64,000 nt of DNA, taken from Branchinecta lynchi (Eukaryota; Arthropoda; Branchiopoda; Anostraca; Branchinectidae). Location of the stretch: positions 116,184 through 180,183 of the forward strand of contig JAKZAP010000098.1 of assembly GCA_023053575.1 (NCBI GenBank), read 5' to 3'. Positions 1 to 11,700 of this stretch are shown one piece after another; positions within the stretch are counted from its first letter, which is position 1; every line of letters begins with the position of its first letter. A program made the translations under genes and the position numbers. The notes under the pieces were generated by a model. The model ran no database searches. It saw only the letters and a program-made list of their open reading frames with translations, and had not been told where the DNA came from.

Positions 1-650
1 ATGGGGAAAGCAACCCTGCGGGAAAACCAACCTTGTGGGAAAACCAACCTTGTGGGAAAGCGAACCTTTTGGGAAAACCAACAGAGTGGGAAAACAAACC
101 TTGTGGGAAAACAAACCTTGCGGGAAAACTAACCTTGTGGGAAAGCAAACCCTGCGGGAAAACAAACCTTGTGGGAAAACCAACCTTGTGGGAAAACAAA
201 CCTTGTGGGAAAACGAACCTTGTGGGAAAACAAACCTTGTGAGAAAACAAACCTTGTGGGGAAACAAACCTAGTGAGAAAACAAACCTTGTGAGAAAACA
301 AACCTTGTGGGAAAACCAACCTTGCGGGAAAGCGAACCTTGCGGGAAAGCGAACCTCTTGGGAAAACCAACACAGTGGGAAAACAAACCTTGTGAGAAAA
401 CAATCCTTGTGGGAAAACAAAACTTGTGGGGAAACAAACCTTGTGGGGAAACAAACCTTGTGGGAAAACTAACCTTGTGGGAAAAAAAACCTTGCGGGAA
501 AACTAACCTTGTGGGAAAACAAACCCTGCGGGAAAACCAGCCTTGTGGGAAAACCAACCTTGTGGGGAAACAAACCTTTCGGGAAAACCAACCTTGTGGG
601 AAAACAAACCTTGTGAGAAAACAAACATTGTGGGAAAACCAACCTTGTGG
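1..650 (+). repeat. Partial copy of a left-arm segmental block
   Basis: The window opens inside a copy of the block seen at 3883 and 6449: ATGGGGAAAGCAACCCTG at position 1 recurs at both. The offset to the second copy is 3882 bp at first. It becomes 3865 bp by position 481 (GAAAAAAAAC, recurring at 4346), because one 17-bp unit is extra here. All three copies share the ACAGAGTGGG unit and the GTGGGAAAAAAAACC unit. Confidence 0.75.
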
Positions 651-1408
651 GAAAGCGAACCTTGTGGGAAAACTAACCTTGTGGGAAAACAAACCTTGCG
701 GGAAAACTAACCTTGTGGGAAAACAAACCCTGCGGGAAAACAAACCTTGTGGGAAAACCAACCTTGTGGGGAAACAAACCTTTCTGGAAAACCAACCTTG
801 TTGCAAAACAAACCTTGTGGGAAAACAAACCTTGTGGGAAAACAAACCTTGTGGGAAAACAAACCTTGTGAGAAAACAAACCTTGTGGGGAAACAAACCT
901 AGTGGGAAAACAAACCTTGTGAGAAAACAAACCTTGTGGGAAAACCAACCTTGCGGGAAAGCGAACCTTGCGGGAAAGCGAACCTCTTGGGAAAACCAAA
1001 ACAGTGGGAAAACAAACCTTGTGAGAAAACAATCCTTTGTGGGAAAACAAACCTTGTGGGGAAACAAACCTTGTGGGGAAACAAACCTTGTGGGAAAACT
1101 AACCTTGTGGGAAAACAAACCTTGTGGGGAAACAAACCTTGTGGGGAAACAAACCTTGTGGGAAAACAAACCTTGTGAGAAAACAATCCTTGTGGGAAAG
1201 CAAACCTTGTGGGGAAACAAACCTTGTGGGAAAACCAACCTTGTGGGGAAACAAACCTTTCGGGAAAACCAACCTTGTGGGAAAACAAACCTTGCGGGAA
1301 AACTAACCTTGTGGGAAAACAAACCCTGCGGGAAAACCAACCTTGTGGGAAAACCAACCTTGTGGGGAAACAAACCTTTCGGGAAAACCAACCTTGTGGG
1401 AAAACAAA

Positions 1409-1425
1409 CATTGTGTTAAATCAGA
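1409..1425 (+). repeat. Marker unit CATTGTGTTAAATCAGA, single left-arm copy
   Basis: A diverged unit with TGTTAAATCAGACC in place of TGTGGGAAAACAAACC. I found it once in the left arm; its reverse complement occurs ten times in the right arm. It is useful for phasing the arms and shows that this end of the left arm and the right arm share ancestry. Confidence 0.85.
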
Positions 1426-2879
1426 CCTTGTGGGAAAACTAACCTTGTGGGAAAACCAACCTTGTGGGAAAACCGACCTTATGGGAAAACCAACCTTGCG
1501 GGAAAACCAACCTTGGGGGAAAACAAACCTTGTGGGTAAACAAACCTTGTGGGAAAACAAACCTTGTTGGAAAACCAACCTAGTGGGAAAACAAACCTTG
1601 TGAGAAAACAAACCTTTTGGGAAAACCAACCTTATGGGGAAACAAACCCTGCGGGAAAACCAACCTTGTGGGAAAACCAACCTTGCGGGAAAGTGAACCT
1701 TTTGGGAAAACCACCACAGTGGGAAAACAAACCTTGTGAGAAAACAATCCTTGTGGGAAAACAAACCTTGTGGGGAAACAAACCTTGTGGGGAAACAAAC
1801 CTTGTGGGAAAACTAACCTTGTGGGAAAACAAACCTTGCGGGAAAACTAACCTTGTGGGAAAACAAAACCAACCTTGGGGGAAAACAAACCTTGTGGGTA
1901 AACAAACCTTGTGGGAAAACAAACCTTGTGGGAAAACCAACCTAGTGGGAAAACAAATCTTTTGAGAAAACAAACCTTTTGGGAAAACCAACCTTATGGG
2001 GAAACAAACCCTGCGGGAAAACCAACCTTGTGGGAAAACCAACCTTGCGGGAAAGTGAACCTTTTGGGAAAACCAACACAGTGGGAAAACAAACCTTGTG
2101 AGAAAACAATCCTTGTGGGAAAACAAACCTTGTGGGGAAACAAACCTTGTGGGGAAACAAACCTTGTGGGAAAACTAACCTTGTGGGAAAACAAACCTTG
2201 CGGGAAAACTAACCTTGTGGGAAAACAAACCCTGCGGGAAAACAAACCTTGTGGGAAAACCAACCTTGTGGGGAAACAAACCTTTCTGGAAAACCAACCT
2301 TGTGGCAAAACAAACCTTGTGGGAAAACAAACCTTGTGGGAAAACAAACCTTGTGGGAAAACAAACCTTGTGAGAAAACAAACCTTGTGGGGAAACAAAC
2401 CTAGTGGGAAAACAAAACTTGTGAGAAAACAAACCTTGTGGGAAAACCAACCTTGCGGGAAAGCGAACCTTGCGGGAAAGCGAACCTCTTGGGAAAACCA
2501 ACAACAGTGGGAAAACAAACCTTGTGAGAAAACAATCCTTGTGGGAAAACAAACCTTGTGGGGAAACAAACCTTGGGGGGAAACAAACCTTGTGGGAAAA
2601 CTAACCTTGTGGGAAAACAAACCTTGCGGGAAAACTAACCTTGTGGGAAAACAAACCCTGCGGGAAAACCAGCCTTGTGGGAAAACCAACCTTGTGGGGA
2701 AACAAACCTTTCGGGAAAACCAACCTTGTGGGAAAACAAGCCTTGTGGGAAAACCAGCCTTGCGGGAAAGCGAACCTTTTGGGAAAACCAACCTTATGGG
2801 GAAAGCAACCCTGCGGGAAAACCAACCTTGTGGGAAAACCAACCTTTTGGGAAAGCGAACCTTTTGGGAAAACCAACAC

Positions 2880-3560
2880 AGTGGGAAAACAAACCTTGTG
2901 GGAAAACAAACCTTGTGGGGAAACAAACCTTGCGGGCAAACCAACCTTGTGGGAAAACCAACCTTGCGGGAAAGTGAACCTTTTGGGAAAACCAACACAG
3001 TGGGAAAACAAACCTTGTGAGAAAACAATCCTTGTGGGAAAACAAACCTTGTGGGGAAACAAACCTTGTGGGGAAACAAACCTTGTGGGAAAACTAACCT
3101 TGTGGGAAAACAAACCTTGCGGGAAAACTAACCTTGTGGGAAAACAAACCCTGCGGGAAAACAAACCTTGTGGGAAAACCAACCTTGTGGGGAAACAAAC
3201 CTTTCTGGAAAACCAACCTTGTGGCAAAACAAACCTTGTGGGAAAACAAACCTTGTGGGAAAACAAACCTTGTGGGAAAACAAACCTTGTGAGAAAACAA
3301 ACCTTGTGGGGAAACAAACCTAGTGGGAAAACAAACCTTGTGAGAAAACAAACCTTGTGGGAAAACCAACCTTGCGGGAAAGCGAACCTTGCGGGAAAGC
3401 GAACCTCTTGGGAAAACCAACACAGTGGGAAAACAAACCTTGTGAGAAAACAATCCTTGTGGGAAAACAAACCTTGTGGGGAAACAAACCTTGTGGGGAA
3501 ACAAACCTTGTGGAAAAACTAACCTTTTGGGAAAACAAACCTTGCGGGAAAACTAACCTT
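2880..3560 (+). repeat. Segmental duplication, 1937-bp offset, copy 1
   Basis: This matches 4817-5497. Landmarks include the rare GCGGGCAAACC unit at 2932, recurring at 4869, and the TGGCAAAACAAACC unit. An offset of 1937 bp equals 113 units of 17 bp plus one 16-bp unit; the 16-bp unit GTGGGAAAACAACC is visible near 3697-3713. Confidence 0.75.
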
Positions 3561-4840
3561 GTGGGAAAACAAACCTTGTGGGGAAACTAACCTTGCGGGA
3601 AAACTAACCTTGTGCTAAAACAAACCCTGCGGGAAAACCAACCTTGGGGGAAAACCAACCTTGCGGGAAAGCGAACCTTTTGGGAAAACCAACACAGTGG
3701 GAAAACAACCTTGTGAGAAAACAATCCTTGTGGGAAAACAAACCTTGTGGGGAAACAAACCTTGTGGGGAAACAAACCTTGTGGGAAAACTAACCTTGTG
3801 GGAAAACAAACCTTGCGGGAAAACTAACCTTGTGGGAAAACAAACCCTGCGGGAAAACAAACCTTGTGGGAAAACCAACCTTATGGGGAAAGCAACCCTG
3901 CGGGAAAACCAACCTTGTGGGAAAACCAACCTTGTGGGAAAGCGAACCTTTTGGGAAAACCAACAGAGTGGGAAAACAAACCTTGTGGGAAAACAAACCT
4001 TGCGGGAAAACTAACCTTGTGGGAAAACAAACCCTGCGGGAAAACAAACCTTGAGGGAAAACCAACCTTGTGGGAAAACAAACCTTGTGGGAAAACGAAC
4101 CTTGTGGGAAAACAAACCTTGTGAGAAAACAAACCTTGTGGGGAAACAAACCTAGTGAGAAAACAAACCTTGTGAGAAAACAAACCTTGTGGGAAAACCA
4201 ACCTTGCGGGAAAGCGAACCTTGCGGGAAAGCGAACCTCTTGGGAAAACCAACACAGTGGGAAAACAAACCTTGTGAGAAAACAATCCTTGTGGGAAAAC
4301 AAACCTTGTGGGGAAACAAACCTTGTGGGAAAACTAACCTTGTGGGAAAAAAAACCTTGCGGGAAAACTAACCTTGTGGGAAAACAAACCCTGCGGGAAA
4401 ACCAGCCTTGTGGGAAAACCAACCTTGTGGGGAAACAAACCTTTCGGGAAAACCAACCTTGTGGGAAAACAAACCTTGTGAGAAAACAAACATTGTGGGA
4501 AAACCAACCTTGTGGGAAAGCGAACCTTGCGGGAAAGCGAACCTTTTGGGAAAACCAACACAGTGGGAAAACAAACCTTGTGAGAAAACAATCCTGGTGG
4601 GAAAACAAACCTTGCGGGAAAACTAACCTTGTGGGAAAACAAACCCTGCGGGAAAACCAGCCTTGTGGGAAAACCAACCTTGTGGGGAAACAAACCTTTC
4701 GGGAAAACCAACCTTGTGGGAAAACAAACCTTGTGAGAAAACAAACATTGTGGGGAAACAAACCTTGTGGGAAAACCAGCCTTGCGGGAAAGCGAACCTT
4801 TGGGGAAAACCAACACAGTGGGAAAACAAACCTTGTGGGA
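3560..4840 (+). repeat. Segmental duplication, 2566-bp offset, copy 1
   Basis: About 1.28 kb that recurs at 6126-7406. Private landmarks are GTGCTAAAAC at about 3611 (recurring 2566 bp later) and the 16-bp unit near 3700. The offset equals 150 units of 17 bp plus one of 16 bp. A few substitutions separate the copies, for example GTGAGGG versus GCGGG spacing units near 4050 and 6620. Confidence 0.8.
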
Positions 4841-5497
4841 AAACAAACCTTGTGGGGAAACAAACCTTGCGGGCAAACCAACCTTGTGGGAAAACCAACC
4901 TTGCGGGAAAGTGAACCTTTTGGGAAAACCAACACAGTGGGAAAACAAACCTTGTGAGAAAACAATCCTTGTGGGAAAACAAACCTTGTGGGGAAACAAA
5001 CCTTGTGGGGAAACAAACCTTGTGGGAAAACTAACCTTGTGGGAAAACAAACCTTGCGGGAAAACTAACCTTGTGGGAAAACAAACCCTGCGGGAAAACA
5101 AACCTTGTGGGAAAACCAACCTTGTGGGGAAACAAACCTTTCTGGAAAACCAACCTTGTGGCAAAACAAACCTTGTGGGAAAACAAACCTTGTGGGAAAA
5201 CAAACCTTGTGGGAAAACAAACCTCGTGAGAAAACAAACCTTGTGGGGAAACAAACCTAGTGGGAAAACAAACCTTGTGAGAAAACAAACCTTGTGGGAA
5301 AACCAACCTTGCGGGAAAGCGAACCTTGCGGGAAAGCGAACCTCTTGGGAAAACCAACACAGTGGGAAAACAAACCTTGTGAGAAAACAATCCTTGTGGG
5401 AAAACAAACCTTGTGGGGAAACAAACCTTGTGGGGAAACAAACCTTGTGGAAAAACTAACCTTTTGGGAAAACAAACCTTGCGGGAAAACTAACCTT
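4817..5497 (+). repeat. Segmental duplication, 1937-bp offset, copy 2
   Basis: Second copy of 2880-3560. Similarity ends near 5497, where this copy goes on to a TTTCGGG unit while copy 1 goes on to GTGGGG units. Confidence 0.75.
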
Positions 5498-6125
5498 GTG
5501 GGAAAACAAACCTTTCGGGAAAACCAACCTTGTGGGAAAACAAGCCTTGTGAGAAAACAAACATTGTGGGGAAACAAACCTTGTGGGAAAACCAGCCTTG
5601 CGGGAAAGCGAACCTTTTGGGAAAACCAACCTTATGGGGAAAGCAACCCTGCGGGAAAACCAACCTTGTGGGAAAACCAACCTTGTGGGAAAACCAACCT
5701 TTTGGGAAAGCGAACCTTTTGGGAAAACCAACACAGTGGGAAAACCAACCTTGTGGGAAAACCAACCTTGTGGGGAAACAAACCTTTCGGGAAAACCAAC
5801 CTTGTGGGAAAACAAACCTTGTGGGAAAACAAACCTAGTGGGGAAACAAACCTTGTGGGAAAACCAACCTTGCGGGAAAGCGAACCTTTTGGGAAAACCA
5901 ACACAGTGGGAAAACAAACCTTGTGGGTAAACCAACCTTGCGGGAAAACCAACCTTGGGGGAAAACAAAGCTTGTGGGAAAACAAACCTTGTGGGAAAAC
6001 CAACCTAGTGGGAAAAACAACCTTGGGGGAAAACAAAGCTTGTGGGAAAACAAACCTTGTGGGAAAACCAACCTTGTGGGAAAGCGAACCTTTTGGGAAA
6101 ACCAACACAGTGGGAAAACAAACCT

Positions 6126-7406
6126 TGTGGGAAAACAAACCTTGTGGGGAAACTAACCTTGCGGGAAAACTAACCTTGTGCTAAAACAAACCCTGCGGGA
6201 AAACCAACCTTGGGGGAAAACCAACCTTGCGGGAAAGCGAACCTTTTGGGAAAACCAACACAGTGGGAAAACAACCTTGTGAGAAAACAATCCTTGTGGG
6301 AAAACAAACCTTGTGGGGAAACAAACCTTGTGGGGAAACAAACCTTGTGGGAAAACTAACCTTGTGGGAAAACAAACCTTGCGGGAAAACTAACCTTGTG
6401 GGAAAACAAACCCTGCGGGAAAACAAACCTTGTGGGAAAACCAACCTTATGGGGAAAGCAACCCTGCGGGAAAACCAACCTTGTGGGAAAACCAACCTTG
6501 TGGGAAAGCGAACCTTTTGGGAAAACCAACAGAGTGGGAAAACAAACCTTGTGGGAAAACAAACCTTGCGGGAAAACTAACCTTGTGGGAAAACAAACCC
6601 TGCGGGAAAACAAACCTTGCGGGAAAACCAACCTTGTGGGAAAACAAACCTTGTGGGAAAACGAACCTTGTGGGAAAACAAACCTTGTGAGAAAACAAAC
6701 CTTGTGGGGAAACAAACCTAGTGAGAAAACAAACCTTGTGAGAAAACAAACCTTGTGGGAAAACCAACCTTGCGGGAAAGCGAACCTTGCGGGAAAGCGA
6801 ACCTCTTGGGAAAACCAACACAGTGGGAAAACAAACCTTGTGAGAAAACAATCCTTGTGGGAAAACAAACCTTGTGGGGAAACAAACCTTGTGGGGAAAC
6901 TAACCTTGTGGGAAAAAAAACCTTGCGGGAAAACTAACCTTGTGGGAAAACAAACCCTGCGGGAAAACCAGCCTTGTGGGAAAACCAACCTTGTGGGGAA
7001 ACAAACCTTTCGGGAAAACCAACCTTGTGGTAAAACAAACCTTGTGAGAAAACAAACATTGTGGGAAAACCAACCTTGTGGGAAAGCGAACCTTGCGGGA
7101 AAGCGAACCTTTTGGGAAAACCAACACAGTGGGAAAACAAACCTTGTGAGAAAACAATCCTTGTGGGAAAACAAACCTTGCGGGAAAACTAACCTTGTGG
7201 GAAAACAAACCCTGCGGGAAAACCAGCCTTGTGGGAAAACCAACCTTGTGGGGAAACAAACCTTTCGGGAAAACCAACCTTGTGGGAAAACAAACCTTGT
7301 GAGAAAACAAACATTGTGGGGAAACAAACCTTGTGGGAAAACCAGCCTTGCGGGAAAGCGAACCTTTGGGGAAAACCAACACAGTGGGAAAACAAACCTT
7401 GTGGGA
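6126..7406 (+). repeat. Segmental duplication, 2566-bp offset, copy 2
   Basis: Second copy of 3560-4840. Beyond 7406 it diverges into the GGGGGAAAACAAAGC/CTAGTGGG landmark units, which lead into the region of regular HORs. It is the third occurrence of the ATGGGGAAAGCAACCCTG/ACAGAGTGGG segment that opens the window. Confidence 0.8.
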
Positions 7407-8769
7407 AAACCAACCTTGCGGGAAAACAAACCTTGGGGGAAAACAAAGCTTGTGGGAAAACAAACCTTTTCGGAAAACCAACCTAGTGGGAAAAACAACC
7501 TAGTGGGAAAACAAACCTTGTGAGAAAACAAACCTTGTGGGAAAACCAACCTTATGGGGAAAGCAACCCTGCGGGAAAACCAACCTTGTGGGAAAACCAA
7601 CCTTGTGGGAAAACGAACCTTGTGGGAAAGCGAACCTTTTGGGAAAACCAACACAGTGGGAAAACAAACCTTGTGGGAAAACCAACCTTGCGGGAAAACC
7701 AACCTTGGGGGAAAACAAACCTTGTGGGAAAACAAACCTTGTGGGGAAACAAACCTAGTGGGAAAACAAACCTTGTGAGAAAACAATACTTGTGGGAAAA
7801 CAAACCTTGTGGGGAAACAAACCTTGCGGGAAAACTAACCTTGTGGGAAAACAAACCCTGCGGGAAAACCAACCTTGTGGGAAAACCAACCTTGTGGGGA
7901 AACAAACCTTTCGGGAAAACCAACCTTGTGGGAAAACAAACCTTGTGGGAAAACAAACCTTGTGGGGAAACAAACCTTGTGGGAAAACCAACCTTGCGGG
8001 AAAGCGAACCTTTTGGGAAAACCAACAAAGTGGGAAAACAAACCTTGTGGGAAAACCAACCTTGCGGGAAAACCAACCTTGGGGGAAAACAAAGCTTGTG
8101 GGAAAACAAACCTTGTGGAAAGACCAACCTAGTGGGAAACACAACCTAGTGGGAAAACAAACCTTATGGGGAAAGCAACCCTGCGGGAAAACCAACCTTG
8201 TGGGAAAACCAACCTTGTGGGAAAGCGAACCTTTTGGGAAAACCAACACAGTGGGAAAACAAACCTTGTGGGAAAACCAACCTTGTGGGAAAACCAACCT
8301 TGGGGGAAAACAAACCTTGTGGGAAAACAAACCTTGTGGGGAAACAAACCTTGTGGGGAAACAAACCTTGTGGGAAAACTAACCTTGTGGGAAAACAAAC
8401 CTTGTGGGAAAACCAACCTTGTGGGAAAGCGAACCTTTTGGGAAAACCAACACATTGGGAAAACAAACCTTGTGGGAAAACAAACCTTGTGGGGAAACAA
8501 ACCTTGCGGGAAAACTAACCTTGTGGGAAAACAAACCCTGCGGGAAAACCAACCTTGTGGGAAAACCAACCTTGTGGGGAAACAAACCTTTCGGGAAAAC
8601 CAACCTTGTGGGAAAACAAACCTTGTGGGAAAACAAACCTTGTGGGGAAACAAACCTTAAGGGAAAACTAACCTTCTGGGAAAACAAACCCTGCGGGAAA
8701 ACCAGCCTTGTGGGAAAAAAAACCTTGTGGGGAAACAAACCTTTCGGGAAAACCAACCTTGTGGGAAAA

Positions 8770-11700
8770 CAAACCTTGTGGGAAAACAAACCTTGTGGGG
8801 AAACAAACCTTGTGGGAAAACCAACCTTGCGGGAAAGCGAACCTTTTGGGAAAGAGAACCTTTTGGGAAAACCAACACAGTGGGAAAACAAACCTTTTGG
8901 GTAAACCAACCTTGCGGGAAAACCAACCTTGGGGGAAAACAAAGCTTGTGGGAAAACAAACCCTGCGGGAAAACCAACCTTGTGGGAAAACCAACCTTGT
9001 GGGGAAACAAACCTTTCTGGAAAACCAACCTTGTGGGAAAACAAACCTTGTGGTAAAACAAACCTTGTGGGAAAACAAACCTTGTGGGAAAACAAACCTT
9101 GTGAGAAAACAAACCTTGTGGGGAAACAAACCTAGTGGGAAAACAAACCTTGTGAGAAAACAAACCTTGTGGGAAAACCAACCTTGCGGGAAAGCGAACC
9201 TTGCGGGAAAGCGAACCTTTTGGGAAAACCAACACAGTGGGAAAACAAACCTTGTGAGAAAACAATCCTTGTGGGAAAACAAACCTTGTGGGGAAACAAA
9301 CCTTGTGGGGAAACAAACCTTGTGGGAAAACTAACCTTGTGGGAAAACAAACCTTGCGGGAAAACTAACCTTGTGAGAAAACAAACCCTGCGGGAAAACC
9401 AACCTTGTGGGAAAACCAACCTTGTGGAGAAACAAACCTTTCGGGAAAACAAACCTTGTGGGAAAACAAACCTTGTGGGAAAAGAAACCTTGTGGGAAAA
9501 CAAACCTTGTGGGAAAACAAACCTTGTGAGAAAACAAACCTTGTGGGGAAACAAACCTTTGGGGAAAACCAACCTTGCGGGAAAGCGAACCTTTTGGGAA
9601 AACCAACACAGTGGGAAAACAAACCTTGTGGGAAAACCAACCTTGCGGGAAAACCAACCTTGGGGGAAAACAAAGCTTGTGGGAAAACAAACCTTGTTGG
9701 AAAACCAACCTAGTGGGAAAAACAACCTAGTGGGAAAACAAACCTTGTGAGAAAACAAACCTTGTGGGAAAACCAACCTTATGGGGAAAGCAACCCTGCG
9801 GGAAAACCAACCTTGTGGGAAAACCAACCTTGTGGGAAAACCAACCTTTTGGGAAAGCGAACCTTTTGGGAAAACCAACACAGTGGGAAAAAAAACCTTG
9901 TGGGAAAACAAACCTTGTGGGGAAACAAACCTTGCGGGAAAACTAACCTTGTGGGAAAACAAACCCTGCGGGAAAACCAACCTTGTGGGAAAACCAACCT
10001 TGTGGGGAAACAAACCTTTCGGGAAAACCAACCTTGTGGGAAAACAAACCTTGTGGGAAAACAAACCTTGTGGGGAAACAAACCTTGTGGGAAAACCAAC
10101 CTTGCGGGAAAGCGAACCTTTTGGGAAAACCAACACAGTGGGAAAGCGAACCTTTTGGGAAAACTAACACAGTGGGAAAACAAAAATTGTGAGAAAACAA
10201 TCCTTGTGGGAAAAACAAACCTTGTGGGGAAACAAACCTTGTGGGAAAACCAACCTAGTGGGAAAAACAACCTTGGGGGAAAACAAAGCTTGTGGGAAAA
10301 CAAACCTTGTGGGAAAACCAACCTAGTGGGAAAAACAACCTAGTGGGAAAACAAACACAGTGGGAAAACAAACCTTGTGGGAAAACAAACCTTGTGGGGA
10401 AACAAACCTTGCGGGAAAACTAACCTTGTGGGAAAACAAACCCTGCGGGAAAACCAACCTTGGGGGAAAACAAAGCTTGTGGGAAAACAAACCTTGTGGG
10501 AAAACCAACCTAGTGGGAAAAACAACCTAGTGGGAAAACAAACCTTGTGAGAAAACAAACCTTTTGGGAAAACCAACCTTATGGGGAAAGCAACCCTGCG
10601 GGAAAACCAACCTTGTGGGAAAACCAACCTTGTGGGAAAACCAACCTTGTGGGAAAACCAACCTTGTGGGAAAGCGAACCTTTTGGGAAAACCAACACAG
10701 TGGGAAAACAAACCTTGTGGGAAAACAAACCTTGTGGGGAAACAAACCTTGCGGGAAAACTAACCTTGTGGGAAAACAAACCCTGCGGGAAAACCAAACT
10801 TGTGGGAAAACCAACCTTGTGGGGAAACAAACCTTTCGGGAAAACCAACCTTGTGGGAAAGCAAACCTTGCGGGAAAACTAACGTTGTGGGAAAACAAAC
10901 CCTGCGGGAAAACCAACCTTGTGGGAAAACCAACCTTGTGGGGAAACAAACCTTTCGGGAAAACCAACCTTGTGGGAAAACAAACCTTGTGGGAAAACAA
11001 ACCTTGTGGGGAAACAAACCTTGTGGGAAAACCAACCTTGCGGGAAAGCGAACCTTTTGGGAAAACCAACACAGTGGGAAAACAAACCTTGTGGGTAAAC
11101 CAACCTTGCGGGAAAACCAACCTTGGGGGAAAACAAAGCTTGTGGGAAAACAAACCTTGTGGGAAAACCAACCTAGTGGGAAAAACAACCTACTGGGAAA
11201 ACAAACCTTGTGAGAAAACAAACCTTGTGGGAAAACCAACCTTATGGGGAAAGCAACCCTGCAGGAAAACCATTCTTGTGGGAAAACCAACCTTGTGGGA
11301 AAGCGAACCTTTTGGGAAAACCAACACAGTAGGAAAACAAACCTTGTGGGAAAACCAACCTTGCGGGAAAACCAACCTTGGGGGAAAAGAAACCTTGTCC
11401 GAAAATAAACCTTGTGGGGAAACAAACCTAGTGGGAAAACAAACCTTGTGAGAAAACAATCCTTGTTGGAAAACAAAACTTGTGGGGAAAAAAACCTTGC
11501 GGGAAAACTAACCTTGTGGGAAAACAAACCCTGCGGGAAAACCAACCTTGTGGGAAAACCAACCTTGTGGGGAAACAAACCTTGTGGGAAAACCAACCTT
11601 GTGAGAAAACTAACATTGGGGGAAAACCAACCTTGTGGGAAAGCCAACCTAGAGGAAAAACAAATCTTGAGGGAAAACAAACCTTGTGGGAAAACAAACC

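Noticed and set aside
1531..1545. Forkhead-like GTAAACAA from the GTGGGTAAACAAACC unit
   Set aside because: A sporadic one-base variant (also in some right-arm units as TTGTTTAC-like forms). Too few and too short to support a regulatory call.
6356..7786. 476-codon frame on the minus strand
   Set aside because: Satellite 1 translation only; its duplicate at 3790-5016 differs in length because of stop-creating unit variants, which is not how a gene family behaves.
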